From the NCBI RefSeq assembly GCF_005280195.1, contig NZ_SZPR01000061.1, positions 1 to 64,000 of the forward strand: DNA of 64,000 bases. The letters run 5' to 3'. Made by a program: the position numbers and the translations under genes. The DNA is from Streptomyces galbus. GTDB taxonomy: Bacteria > Actinomycetota > Actinomycetes > Streptomycetales > Streptomycetaceae. The notes below the pieces were generated by a model, which did not search any database, had not been told where the DNA came from, and was given only the letters and a program-made list of their open reading frames with translations. Shown here piece by piece: positions 17,984 to 25,554 of this stretch (position 1 is the stretch's first letter; the number at the start of each line of letters is the position of its first letter).

Positions 17984-18817
17984 GTGGAACGGCAGCAGTA
18001 TGCGCAGCAGTGCTCGGAGCTCTTCGCGGTAGGCGGCTACGCCGCGGTGAGGAAGACGGCTCGGGCAGGGATCGAAGAGTGCGGACCGGACCCCGTCCTT
18101 CTGCGCTGGCTCGGTCAGGCGCACGCCGCGGAGGACGAGGACGACCACGACCGGGAAGCGGAAGCCGCCTACCGTCAGGGCCTCGCCCTCGCACCGGACG
18201 ACCTGGGGCTCTTGGTGTCGTACTGGGAGCTCTGCCTGCGCTCGGACTCCTTCGACCACCCGCACCGAGCGCGCCGTGCCGTGACCATGCAGGAGAAGAT
18301 CGAGCAGCTGGCTCCCCCGGGGTCGCCCGAGCGCCGGCGCGTCGATGACGCTGTCGGCTGGGCCGGCCGGGGTTACTGGGATGACGTGACGGCCGGCGCT
18401 GTCCGGGGACAGGTCGAGCAGGAGGTCCTGGCCGAGCAGAGCGTGCTGGTCACCGACGCGCTGCGGCGAGCCGCTCGCGACGGCGTCCGCCCGGACACCG
18501 GGGAAGACCTCCGAGCCGCCGAACTGGCTGCGGCGGTCGAGCTGTTGCAGGGTTCCCGCAACGCGCCCCTACGTCTGCTCCTCGCCCACCGCGCCGGCGC
18601 CTACGTGGTGACGTTCCTCGCGTCGTTCAGCCTGAACAAGGCGCTGGTGTGGGGCGGGGTCGTGCGTTTCAGCCTGTGGGGCTGGCTGTTGTGGATCCCC
18701 CTGCTCGCCGCCGAAGCCAAGCTCCGACAGGCCAAGAGGCTAGGACAGCAGCGCGTCATCGAGCGTATGCAGGCGCGTCACGAGGAGGCGCGGGACCGGA
18801 CCCCTTCCGCAGGCTGA
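17984..18817 (+). CDS. Protein with TPR-like N-terminus and C-terminal membrane segments
   Basis: A 277-residue protein from the GTG at 17984 (VERQQYAQQ), preceded by GGGGTGGGGA. In-frame codons upstream of this have poor composition. The N-terminal half is helical and TPR-like (AEAAYRQGLALAPDDLGLLV, YWELCLRSDSF). The C-terminal part has two hydrophobic segments (AYVVTFLASFSLNKALVWGG, FSLWGWLLWIPLLAAEAKL) followed by a basic tail. I recognise no named family. It might sense or scaffold something at the membrane, but nothing around it points to a pathway. Confidence 0.65.
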   Translation: MERQQYAQQCSELFAVGGYAAVRKTARAGIEECGPDPVLLRWLGQAHAAEDEDDHDREAEAAYRQGLALAPDDLGLLVSYWELCLRSDSFDHPHRARRAVTMQEKIEQLAPPGSPERRRVDDAVGWAGRGYWDDVTAGAVRGQVEQEVLAEQSVLVTDALRRAARDGVRPDTGEDLRAAELAAAVELLQGSRNAPLRLLLAHRAGAYVVTFLASFSLNKALVWGGVVRFSLWGWLLWIPLLAAEAKLRQAKRLGQQRVIERMQARHEEARDRTPSAG

Positions 18818-18856
18818 CGGTAGACAATCGCGAAGGGTGCACCGAGGGCGAGCAGA

Positions 18857-18908
18857 ACAGGGCCGTCGCGCCGCTTCGGCCGCTGCCGACGGCCTCCGAA
18901 GGCCCTGT
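18857..18908. terminator. Bidirectional hairpin between convergent genes
   Basis: ACAGGGCC at 18857-18864 and GGCCCTGT at 18901-18908 form a perfect 8-bp outer stem. A nested GGCCT/AGGCC stem (18891-18904) offers an alternative fold. The hairpin lies just after the TPR-like gene and faces the convergent membrane-protein gene. Confidence 0.5.
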
Positions 18909-19138
18909 AAGACCATCTCCGTTCCGGTCCTTCAGCCAGTGGGCCGACCCTTGCTCGACGACCTCGCGCGCAGCCGTCGGCCCTTCGTGGTGAGCGTCCA
19001 GCGGCCAAGTCACCGGTGGCGGCAGCCTCCTCGGCCAGCCGCAGCGAGGACAAGCTCCCCTTGGCATGGATTTCCGACGTGCCCGGCTGCCAGGCGAGGA
19101 CGGAGTTCTGGGCATCGGTGCTTGCTCGCCGCCCTCGG

Positions 19139-19744
19139 TCAGGGTCGAAGACCCGCGCGTCGCAGCGTCAGCGTCGACAGGTCGGCGATGACGTCAGGGT
19201 CTCCGCGACGCCAGGCGTCGGCCAGGCCGCCCGGCGGCGTGGCAAGTGCGGCCAGCGGTCGCTGCGGCCCGGTGAGCGCACGCAGCGCAAGGAGGTCGGC
19301 GCCACCGGGGGCATCGAACAGGCGACGGGTGGTGGCGCTCCGCCGGATCCACCGCAGCCGGGGAACGAGCCACACCATCAGGATCACGGCGGTCGGAAGC
19401 ACGATCAGGGCGATCGTCGTGAGCGTGGCGACATGGCCCACGGTGTCCTGCAACGACTGTCCGGCATCGGAAAGACTCGTGCCGGCCTCGGCCGCGGACT
19501 TGAGTGGCTTCTTCAACGAGTCACCGACGAACGGGACCTTCGAGGCCGCGTTGCCCGCATCGTCGAGACTGGAGGCAAGGCTGTCGCCCGCGTTCTCGGC
19601 TTTCCGCCCGGGCTCGGCCAACGTCAGGAGTGCGTCACGGACGACCAGGGCGAACTTCACTGTGCTCGCGATCAGGAGCAGAGCGATCAGATCCGCGATC
19701 AGCTGACGACCCCGGCGCGCTGGGCTTTGGGCGTAGATACGCAT
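19139..19744 (-). CDS. Two-helix membrane protein with extracytoplasmic helical domain
   Basis: A 201-residue protein starting MRIYAQSPARRGRQL, with AGGAG seven bases upstream. Two membrane helices (LIADLIALLLIASTVKFALV and LTTIALIVLPTAVILMVWLV) flank a ~90-residue helical region with heptad-like spacing (AENAGDSLASSLDDAGNAAS, LKSAAEAGTSLSDAGQSLQD). This resembles the extracellular helical bundle of membrane-anchored signalling proteins. The cytoplasmic tail carries an arginine-rich segment and a leucine-rich end. The family is not recognised. Confidence 0.7.
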   Translation of the reverse strand: MRIYAQSPARRGRQLIADLIALLLIASTVKFALVVRDALLTLAEPGRKAENAGDSLASSLDDAGNAASKVPFVGDSLKKPLKSAAEAGTSLSDAGQSLQDTVGHVATLTTIALIVLPTAVILMVWLVPRLRWIRRSATTRRLFDAPGGADLLALRALTGPQRPLAALATPPGGLADAWRRGDPDVIADLSTLTLRRAGLRP

Positions 19745-19968
19745 GGACGTGCTCCTGTTTCCAACGGCGACATGGAGAAAAGCCACCTCCGAACCGGTGG
19801 CACGGAGCTCGTGCCTGTGCCCGCGGAGGTGACGGCGAGGATCGGCGGGTGGCTTGACGGTACACGGGACACGCGGACGATATCGGGGCACGCACGCTTC
19901 GTGGCGGACGGCTGACCGCTGGTTCCCTTCTAGCCGGGCGGTCGGCCGGAACCTGAGCGGAGGGTTAG

Positions 19969-20207
19969 GTGCGTCGGCCGGAGCGCCGGCCTTCGCACGA
20001 AGGCTTCTGCACCCTCCTCGGACGGCACCTTGCCGCGGGCAGCACCGTGCCGGACGAGCGGGACGTGCTGGCGCTGCCGCCTGGCGCCTACCCCTTTCTC
20101 CCGACTCAGTCGAGGTCCACAACAACTTGGTCGTGGGCAAGTACAGCTGGGTCCCCGACGACGAGCATCCTTCTCGGCCGACGGAACGCATACGACGCGG
20201 GGCAAGC
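19969..20207 (+). pseudogene. Possible decayed coding fragment in two frames
   Basis: Two adjacent frames carry protein-like text that would join if one base were changed near 20095. One reads CTLLGRHLAAG through DVLALPPGAYPFL; the other continues DSVEVHNNLVVGKYSWVPDD. Neither piece has a good start or a family I recognise. It lies in a stretch rich in gene remnants, immediately before the tRNA-like sequence. Confidence 0.22.
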
Positions 20208-20282
20208 GGAGCCGTAGCGCAGAGGTCGTCGCGAGCGGTCTCCGCAATCGCGAGGACGTCGGATCGATCCCGGTCGGCTCCG
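20208..20282 (+). tRNA. tRNA-like cloverleaf, anticodon CCG (Arg), possibly degenerate
   Basis: A 75-nt sequence folds as a cloverleaf. The acceptor stem is GGAGCCG (20208-20214) with CGGCTCC (20275-20281) and discriminator G. The anticodon stem is GCGGT/ATCGC (20235-20239/20247-20251), with a 7-nt loop CTCCGCA giving anticodon CCG. The T stem is GTCGG/CCGGT (20258-20262/20270-20274), with one G-T pair. The D arm is weak, about three pairs. Against a working tRNA, the T loop begins A instead of T, position 37 is C, and CCA is not encoded. The fold is close to odd extra tRNAs seen near mobile DNA in Streptomyces. Confidence 0.45.
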
Positions 20283-20348
20283 CCGACTTCGGCAGTGTGA
20301 GACGCACACTCGGCGGCACACCGTGCGCAGCCGACGCGGCCGTGCGGA

Positions 20349-20660
20349 CTACGCCGACCGCCTCGCCCGCCTCCCGGTTCGGCTCAGCGGGATGGCCGCC
20401 AGCAGGCCCGTGCCCAGCGCCGTCAGGCCGGGACCAGCCGTGCGCCAGCTCGCCGGTGGTGTGGGGCCCGCGGGCCGGGGTGCGCAGCAGCCGCAGCCGT
20501 ACGGGATGCGCGAGTGCGTCAAGGCGTAGCGTCACGGTTTCCGGCAGTACCGGCGGCGTCGGCTCGGCCACCGGGTGCTGCACCACCGGATGCCGCCCCG
20601 GCGCGTGGAAGGCCACCAGGTTCCGGCGGCCGTAGGCGCTGGGGATGAGGGTGACTCAGA
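20349..20660 (-). pseudogene. Deletion scar: ArsR-type regulator fused to an MFS transporter tail
   Basis: Reading the minus strand from about 20660, one frame gives TLIPSAYGRRNLVAFHAPG, then VTLRLDALAHPVRLRLLRT and GPHTTGELAHGWS. This is the dimer and winged-helix region of an ArsR-type regulator (DUF5937-like). Just past that point, near 20426, another frame gives LTALGTGLLAAIPLSRTGRR and ends at a stop at 20349, a typical end of a major-facilitator transporter. Regulator and transporter genes of this kind often sit side by side, so a deletion that removed the end of the regulator and most of the transporter explains both pieces. The upstream part of the regulator is also missing. Confidence 0.6.
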
Positions 20661-20936
20661 CGGGGTCGGCCGAGGATGTCACCACGGCGACCCGCTCGGC
20701 TGGCCCTTACGTCAGGTGCGCACCACCACCGAGGCCATCATGAGCACTGTCACCGGCTCCCACTCCGCAGGGCGCTCCAGTACACCGGACGCATCACCAC
20801 CCTGTCCCACCCAGCCCACCGGCCGCGTCCTGGCCGACGTACTGGTCCCGTCGAAGAGCGGACATCCATGGCAGAGGCGGTGGTGTTGGAGGTGACCGTC
20901 GACGTCGCCCGGAACGCTGCCGGACGGTTCCGGCAC

Positions 20937-21287
20937 TCACTGAGTGGTTGCCTCGGCGAGCGAGAGGCTGTTCCCGTCGGGATCCAGCACGACGACGTGG
21001 CGCACGCCGTTGCTGTAGGTCTCGAGAGGTTCGTGGTCGATCCCGTGTGCGGCGAATCGGGCCAGGATGTCATCGAGGGCGTGCACGCCGAGGGTGATCA
21101 TGGCTCCGCCTACTCGCTCAGCGCGCACGTCTCGATCGTCAATGACAACCCATGCGTTCTCGCCGACCCGCCACAGGTACTCCTCGCCGATGATCTCGTC
21201 CGCCGGGCGCCCGAAGAACACCCCGAACCATTCGAGTGCCTTGATCCGGTTACTCACGCACATGATGCTGTACAGGTCCACTCGCAT
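20937..21287 (-). CDS. Small VOC (glyoxalase-like) protein
   Basis: A 116-residue single-domain VOC protein from the ATG at 21287 (MRVDLYSIMCVSNRIKALEW), with GGGGA just upstream; an upstream in-frame ATG at 21320 is less well placed. Family motifs are ALEWFGVFFGRPADE, an internal strand AMITLGVHALDDIL and the C-terminal VVVLDPDGNSLSLAE. The substrate is unknown. It is an isolated intact gene amid remnants. Confidence 0.75.
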   Translation of the reverse strand: MRVDLYSIMCVSNRIKALEWFGVFFGRPADEIIGEEYLWRVGENAWVVIDDRDVRAERVGGAMITLGVHALDDILARFAAHGIDHEPLETYSNGVRHVVVLDPDGNSLSLAEATTQ

Positions 21288-21513
21288 CACTCCCCATAGT
21301 CGTTTCAATGGCTGGACCACTCCCGTGGCCCTAACTCATCGGAGGAGATAGCCCGGCTTTCCGAAAGAAATGCGGGACCAAGCGTCGTTGCCGGTATCGC
21401 GATGGGCTTGCGAAGTCGGCGGAGCAGGCGGCCGCCGCAGACCTGAGCGGTGGCGTGGGCGCCGCCGGCCCGCACCTACGCGTGGAGGGCCGTCGTACTT
21501 GGTACAGGCAAGG

Positions 21514-21669
21514 TCACCAGTAGTGACGGCGGCCGGCGACCGCGTGTCCCATGGACCCCATGATCCACAGAACCGCGCCGATGACCGCGAGAATGATCCC
21601 GATTGTCCACAGGATCGATATGCCGGTGACGAACCCGACGACCAGCAAAATGATGCCGAGGAGGAGCAT
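21514..21669 (-). CDS. DUF6131-like small membrane protein
   Basis: A 51-residue protein from the ATG at 21669, with GGAGG five bases upstream. Two hydrophobic segments (LLLGIILLVVGFVTGIS and WTIGIILAVIGAVLWIMG) are followed by GHAVAGRRHYW. It matches the short DUF6131 family common in actinobacteria, whose function is unknown. In-frame sequence upstream of this start has no membrane character. Confidence 0.75.
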   Translation of the reverse strand: MLLLGIILLVVGFVTGISILWTIGIILAVIGAVLWIMGSMGHAVAGRRHYW

Positions 21670-21984
21670 GACCGCCTCCGGTGGGAAGTAGTGCTGTCTC
21701 CACTGTGGACCGGAGCGGCGTGCTGGGGAAGTGCCGTTGTCCATTTATTTCAGGGTTCGGCACCCGCCCTGTGCACGAGAGGGAAGCCCGGAAGCAGCGA
21801 CAGCACGCGCCGCCGATCGGGGGGCGGCCTGGATCCCGCTAGTCCTCAGCTCCGGCGGCCAGTAGTTGCGACCATGGGAAGGGTTTCCGCAGACCGCCGC
21901 GGGGGGCACCGGGCTGGTTCGGGATCGGCTTCGTGGCGCTGCGCAGGAGGCGACCGACCGACGTCGCCTCTCCCCCGTAGCCAA

Positions 21985-22200
21985 CGGGCGGAGGTGGTCC
22001 ACAAGCCGCCGGTGAAGTCGTAGGCGCGGCCGAGGTGGCTGTCCTCCGTCAGGACACGGGCCGCGGCCTCCACGAGGTCACGGCGCAAGCGGGGTCCCGC
22101 TCTGGGGAGGAGATCAGCAGCAGCCGGTCGGCGCCCTCGCACGCTGTGCTGCACGACACGTAGCACCCGCACACCAGCGGCCAGGAGGAACTGAGGGCCT
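21985..22200 (-). pseudogene. Remnant of an NmrA/QorB-type NAD(P)-binding oxidoreductase
   Basis: Fragments of one family appear in order on the minus strand but in different frames: LLAAGVRV (about 22170-22195), EGADRLLLISS (about 22102-22138) and RRDLVEAAARVLTED followed by GRAYDFTGG (about 22000-22085). These match the second strand, the ADRLLLIS segment and the late RxDLAEAAAxVL region of NmrA-like, atypical short-chain reductases. The intervening sequence and both ends are lost. This is a dead gene. Confidence 0.5.
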
Positions 22201-22233
22201 GCGGCCGGTGCCGGCATCCGAGGGTACCGACAC

Positions 22234-22821
22234 TCAGCAGGGCAGGAGCACGGCCAGCAGCCGCTGCGCGGTCGCCGCGGCGTCCGTGGGCTGTCGAGGG
22301 CTGCGGGTCATCAGCAGGTGGTGCGTCGTGCCCACGAGGGCGAGCGCGATAGTGGCGACGTCGCTGTCGGCGGGAATGCGACCGGCGCGCTGTTCCGCTT
22401 GGAGGTAGGCGGTGACGTGCTGCTGGATCGCATCGAACGCGGGCGCGCCGGACTGCAGGCCCTCGCGGGTGTGCGACGCGGCCGCGGGGCGGGACATCGC
22501 CAGGCCCACCACCGCCGGATGCAGGGAGTCCAGCAGGGCTACGACGACCTCCTGGAGGTTCTCCGCGACCGTGGCACGGCCCACCCTGGCCTCCAGCGCC
22601 GCGGTCTGGCGGGCGCTGCGGGCGAAGCGGTCCAGGACAAGTTCGGCGACGAACTCGTCGAGGCCGGCGAAGTGCGTGTGCAGCACGCCCTTGGCGCAGT
22701 CCGCCTCCGCGGTGACCGCGCGGCTGGTCAGCGCCGCGGCGCCGTCGCGGGCCACCACTCGTTCCGCCGCCGCGAACAGCCGCTCGCGCAGATCCGGAAT
22801 CGCCACTCCACGAGGTGACAC
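22234..22821 (-). CDS. TetR-family transcriptional regulator
   Basis: A 195-residue protein from the GTG at 22821. The N-terminal helix-turn-helix is RERLFAAAERVVARDGAAAL followed by TSRAVTAEADCAKGVLHTHF. The rest is a typical all-helical ligand domain ending RLLAVLLPC. It is transcribed divergently from a methyltransferase gene. Two inverted repeats, the likely operators, lie in the 115-bp gap, so it probably represses itself and the methyltransferase until an effector binds. The effector cannot be predicted. Confidence 0.88.
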   Translation of the reverse strand: MSPRGVAIPDLRERLFAAAERVVARDGAAALTSRAVTAEADCAKGVLHTHFAGLDEFVAELVLDRFARSARQTAALEARVGRATVAENLQEVVVALLDSLHPAVVGLAMSRPAAASHTREGLQSGAPAFDAIQQHVTAYLQAEQRAGRIPADSDVATIALALVGTTHHLLMTRSPRQPTDAAATAQRLLAVLLPC

Positions 22822-22852
22822 AACAGCCCCTTTCCCTGTACCCGTCGCAAGT

Positions 22853-22888
22853 ATGGGCGTTCGCCCATATCGTTTGGGCACTTGCCCA
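22853..22888. promoter_or_regulatory. Two tandem inverted repeats, probable TetR operators
   Basis: The first repeat is ATGGGCGTTCGCCCAT (22853-22868), with arms ATGGGCG and CGCCCAT. The second is TGGGCACTTGCCCA (22875-22888), with arms TGGGCA and TGCCCA. Both share the core TGGGC-N4-GCCCA, and their centres are 21 bp apart, two helical turns, consistent with side-by-side dimers on one face. They lie between the divergent TetR and methyltransferase starts. Confidence 0.75.
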
Positions 22889-22936
22889 TTCTAGGGTCGG
22901 GGCGCCCGTCGCGCGCCGACGAGAGGGAGTTCACCC

Positions 22937-23794
22937 ATGGGGCAGTTCACCAACACCGCGCAGGCCGAGGCATGGAACGGATACGAGGGCGCCCAGTGGG
23001 CCCGCAACCAGGGGCGCTGGGACGCCGTCAACGACGGCCTCAACCAGCCGCTACTGGACGCCGCGGCCATCCACGAGTCCGACACCGTCCTGGACGTCGG
23101 CTGCGGAGCCGGCCGCACCACCCGCCTCGCCGCCCGTCTCGCCGTGCGCGGCCGGGCGCTCGGCCTTGACCTGTCGGGACCCATGCTGGGCAGGGCCCGG
23201 GAGAGCGCCGTACGCGAAGGCGTCGACAACGTGGCCTTCGTCCAGGGCGACGCCCAGGTCCACCCCCTGGACGACGGGGCGTTCGATGCGGTCATCAGCC
23301 GGTACGGCATGACGTTCTTCACCGACCCCGTCGCCGCCTTCACCAACCTCCGCCGCGCGCTGCGCCCCAGCGGCCGGCTGGCCTTCATCTGCGCGGCCGA
23401 GGCCGAAGCCAACGAGTGGCTCACCGCACTGGCCTCCCTGCAGGACCTCCTGCCGCTCGGCGGCTTCGGCAAGGCCGGCGGCCCAGGCATGTTCTCCCTG
23501 ACAGATCCCCGCCTCATCCGCGAACTGCTCACCGCGGCCGGATTCCGCGAGGTGGACGTCCAGCGCATCGAGGCGGCGGGGAATTGGGGCGCCGACGCAG
23601 CGGACGCCGCAGCGTTCCTCCTGGGCTCCGGCCCCGGACGCCACCTTCTCGACCAGGTGACCTTGCCGGCACAAGACGCCGTGCGCCAGGCGCTGACCGC
23701 CGCCCTGCAGCAGCACTACACGGACGACGGGGTGTGGCTGCGCAGCAGTTCCTGGCTGGTCACCGCCGTGCGAGACGATTCAGCACACAGCTGA
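22937..23794 (+). CDS. SAM-dependent class I methyltransferase
   Basis: A 285-residue protein starting MGQFTNTAQAEAWNG, with GAGAGGGAG seven bases upstream. Motif I is VLDVGCGAGRTTRLAAR. Further motifs are GLDLSGPMLGRARE, NVAFVQGDAQVHPLDDGAFD and VISRYGMTFFTDPVAAFTNL, the UbiE/Coq5-like Methyltransf_11 pattern. The opening NxxQAExWNGxxGxxWA is typical of a streptomycete subgroup. The substrate is unknown, probably a small molecule. Divergent from the TetR gene and probably controlled by it. Confidence 0.88.
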   Translation: MGQFTNTAQAEAWNGYEGAQWARNQGRWDAVNDGLNQPLLDAAAIHESDTVLDVGCGAGRTTRLAARLAVRGRALGLDLSGPMLGRARESAVREGVDNVAFVQGDAQVHPLDDGAFDAVISRYGMTFFTDPVAAFTNLRRALRPSGRLAFICAAEAEANEWLTALASLQDLLPLGGFGKAGGPGMFSLTDPRLIRELLTAAGFREVDVQRIEAAGNWGADAADAAAFLLGSGPGRHLLDQVTLPAQDAVRQALTAALQQHYTDDGVWLRSSSWLVTAVRDDSAHS

Positions 23795-24144
23795 GCCGTA
23801 ACACCCGCCATGCACCCCATGAACCCGCGCTCCCGGCAACCCTCACCGGCCGCTGAGCGTGCGGAATTCACTATGAAGCACCGTGCCGCAGGCCCGAACC
23901 CGCAGGACTCCGCTACGAGGCGGCCGTCCTCGCCGCGACCATCAGCGAGTGGCTGTCACCCGCGGTCTCATACGGCGGGATCCATGTTCCATGCCGCGGG
24001 CAGATCGCCCCGCCGAAGACGCAGGCGAGGTGGTCCTCACGCGTGATGTTCTCGGCATCAGCCCGAGAACCCGGTCTCTGCTCCCTCCCCCCAAGTGCTA
24101 TGACAGCCCTGTGGCCCGTGCATGTCCTGGCCTGTGCCGCCCGA
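23795..24144. other. Intergenic region with possible short coding remnant
   Basis: No complete gene. On the plus strand near 23895-23995 one frame reads LRYEAAVLAATISEWLSPAV then SYGGIHVP, which looks protein-like but has no start, family or continuation. Confidence 0.3.
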
Positions 24145-24552
24145 CTACGCCGAAGCTTCGGCTCGTGCGCTGGGGGCGAACCCGCCGCCCTGCTCGGCGA
24201 ACACCTTGATCGCGGCGCCCAGGAAATCCACCATCCCGGGGTGGTAGGAATTGTGGAACGCCCTCATGGCCTCGTCCTCGGCGTAAAAGAGCGACATGCC
24301 GACGTAAGCCTCCTTGGAGGGGGTGTAAAACCGGCATGCGATGTCGAAGTGCCTGCGGACGAGCTCCTGGATCTGTGGGTCCCCGGGCAGGGAGCCGCCG
24401 TCCATGAAAGCCGTGATCTCCCGGTACAGGACGTCCCAGTCCTGGTGGACCCGCTCCCTGTCCACATGTTCCCAGTTGTTGGTCCGGGCAAGGCTCTTCG
24501 CCTGCTCCTCGGCCAACGACCGGCGACACTCGTCCTCGTAAGTGTTCCCCAC
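24145..24552 (-). CDS. Stand-alone TipAS drug-recognition domain protein
   Basis: A 135-residue all-helical protein from a GTG at 24552 (VGNTYEDECRRSLAEEQ). It matches the TipAS domain, the thiopeptide-binding half of the MerR-type regulator TipAL. Visible motifs are DWDVLYREITAFMDGGSLPG, VRRHFDIACRFYTPSKEAYV, LFYAEDEAMRAFHNSYHPGM and VDFLGAAIKVFAEQ. No MerR DNA-binding domain is fused or adjacent. In S. lividans TipAS, the internally translated short product of tipA, sequesters thiopeptides; a separately encoded copy may buffer hydrophobic antibiotics in the same way. Flanks on both sides are non-coding. Confidence 0.85.
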   Translation of the reverse strand: MGNTYEDECRRSLAEEQAKSLARTNNWEHVDRERVHQDWDVLYREITAFMDGGSLPGDPQIQELVRRHFDIACRFYTPSKEAYVGMSLFYAEDEAMRAFHNSYHPGMVDFLGAAIKVFAEQGGGFAPSARAEASA

Positions 24553-24971
24553 GGCTCCGGTTCCCCTCGTTGGTCACCTCTCCGGTGGATCCCCGAGAGG
24601 CCGCCGACATGTCGACGTCGACCGGCCGTCGATGATCAACTTCCGGTCCAGGCCGAACGGTGACACACGGCCACCGGGTCGGCAAACCATTTCTTGGGCC
24701 CTCCGGCACTCCGTCGAGGTCAGCCGGCGGTGGAAAGGCGCATCTCGAACGGCGAGCCGTCCGTGAGTCGGACGCATGGCACCAATCCCTCGCGACACTC
24801 TCACACGTCTTTCCGCCGGCCACGGTCCTCGCGCCGGTGCCAGTGCCGCCGCGCCCGGTACCCGGCCGCCTCCGCCGGAGCCGCCCCGTCACCAGATGCT
24901 CGTCGGGGCCTGTCGCCGCTGTCAGGCAGCGCGGGCATCCAGGACGGGCGCGTCGGGCGGGTGTGGAGGGG
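24553..24971. other. Intergenic region, no gene recognised
   Basis: About 420 bp between the TipAS gene and the small secreted protein. I see no ORF with coding composition, no strong hairpin and no family remnant. Confidence 0.4.
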
Positions 24972-25385
24972 TCAAGCCGCCCAGCCGCCGGAGGACGCTG
25001 CGGTGGACCTGAAGGCGAAGTAGAACTGCGTCCCGTCTCGCACGCCGCTGGCGACCACGGTGTACTGGTTGGCCGGGGCCCAGGTGTAGCCGTTGCAGTA
25101 CTCGCTGCCGGAACTGGGGTGGAAGCAGACCGCTATATAGGCACCGGCCCTCGGAGAGATGTTGATGTCCGCGCAGCGGCTGGTGGTGGTCAGGCGGGTG
25201 CCGTTGGTCGGGTAGTAACCGTAGCCGCTCGGCTTGCTGTAACTGTGCAGGACATCGAAACAGGCCGCCGGCGCCCTCGTCGAGGTGGGCGTCGCGCTGG
25301 CCGCCTCCGCGCCCCCGGCGCCGACCCCAGCGGCGAGCAGCAGCGCGCTTCCGGCCAACGCGAGCGTCTTCATGCGGTTCTTCAT
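24972..25385 (-). CDS. Small secreted protein, function unknown
   Basis: A 137-residue protein starting MKNRMKTLALAG, with GGGGAGG just upstream. A Sec signal peptide ends around GGAEAASA. The mature ~105 residues are rich in Tyr, Ser and Thr (SYSKPSGYGYYPTNGTRLTT, GAYIAVCFHPSSGSEYCNGY) and contain four cysteines, so two disulphides are likely. It resembles small beta-rich secreted proteins of Streptomyces, but I recognise no family. Confidence 0.75.
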   Translation of the reverse strand: MKNRMKTLALAGSALLLAAGVGAGGAEAASATPTSTRAPAACFDVLHSYSKPSGYGYYPTNGTRLTTTSRCADINISPRAGAYIAVCFHPSSGSEYCNGYTWAPANQYTVVASGVRDGTQFYFAFRSTAASSGGWAA

Positions 25386-25554
25386 GTCTTCCTCCCCTGA
25401 CTGCGGACGGTGCTGCCGGAGCAGAGGGCCGCCGATCTAGCGGTGCGCGGTTCGACCGGGCCTCAAGGCAGCGCCATCATCTTCAGGCCGGCAGAGCGAT
25501 GCCGTCTTGAAGGAATGCGCACCGCCGACAGCGGGTCACGAGGCGGTGGTGCTG

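Noticed and set aside
20700..20936. Plus-strand ORF beginning near 20741 with a short transporter-like start
   Set aside because: Only the first few residues look protein-like; the rest has no coding character and no family.
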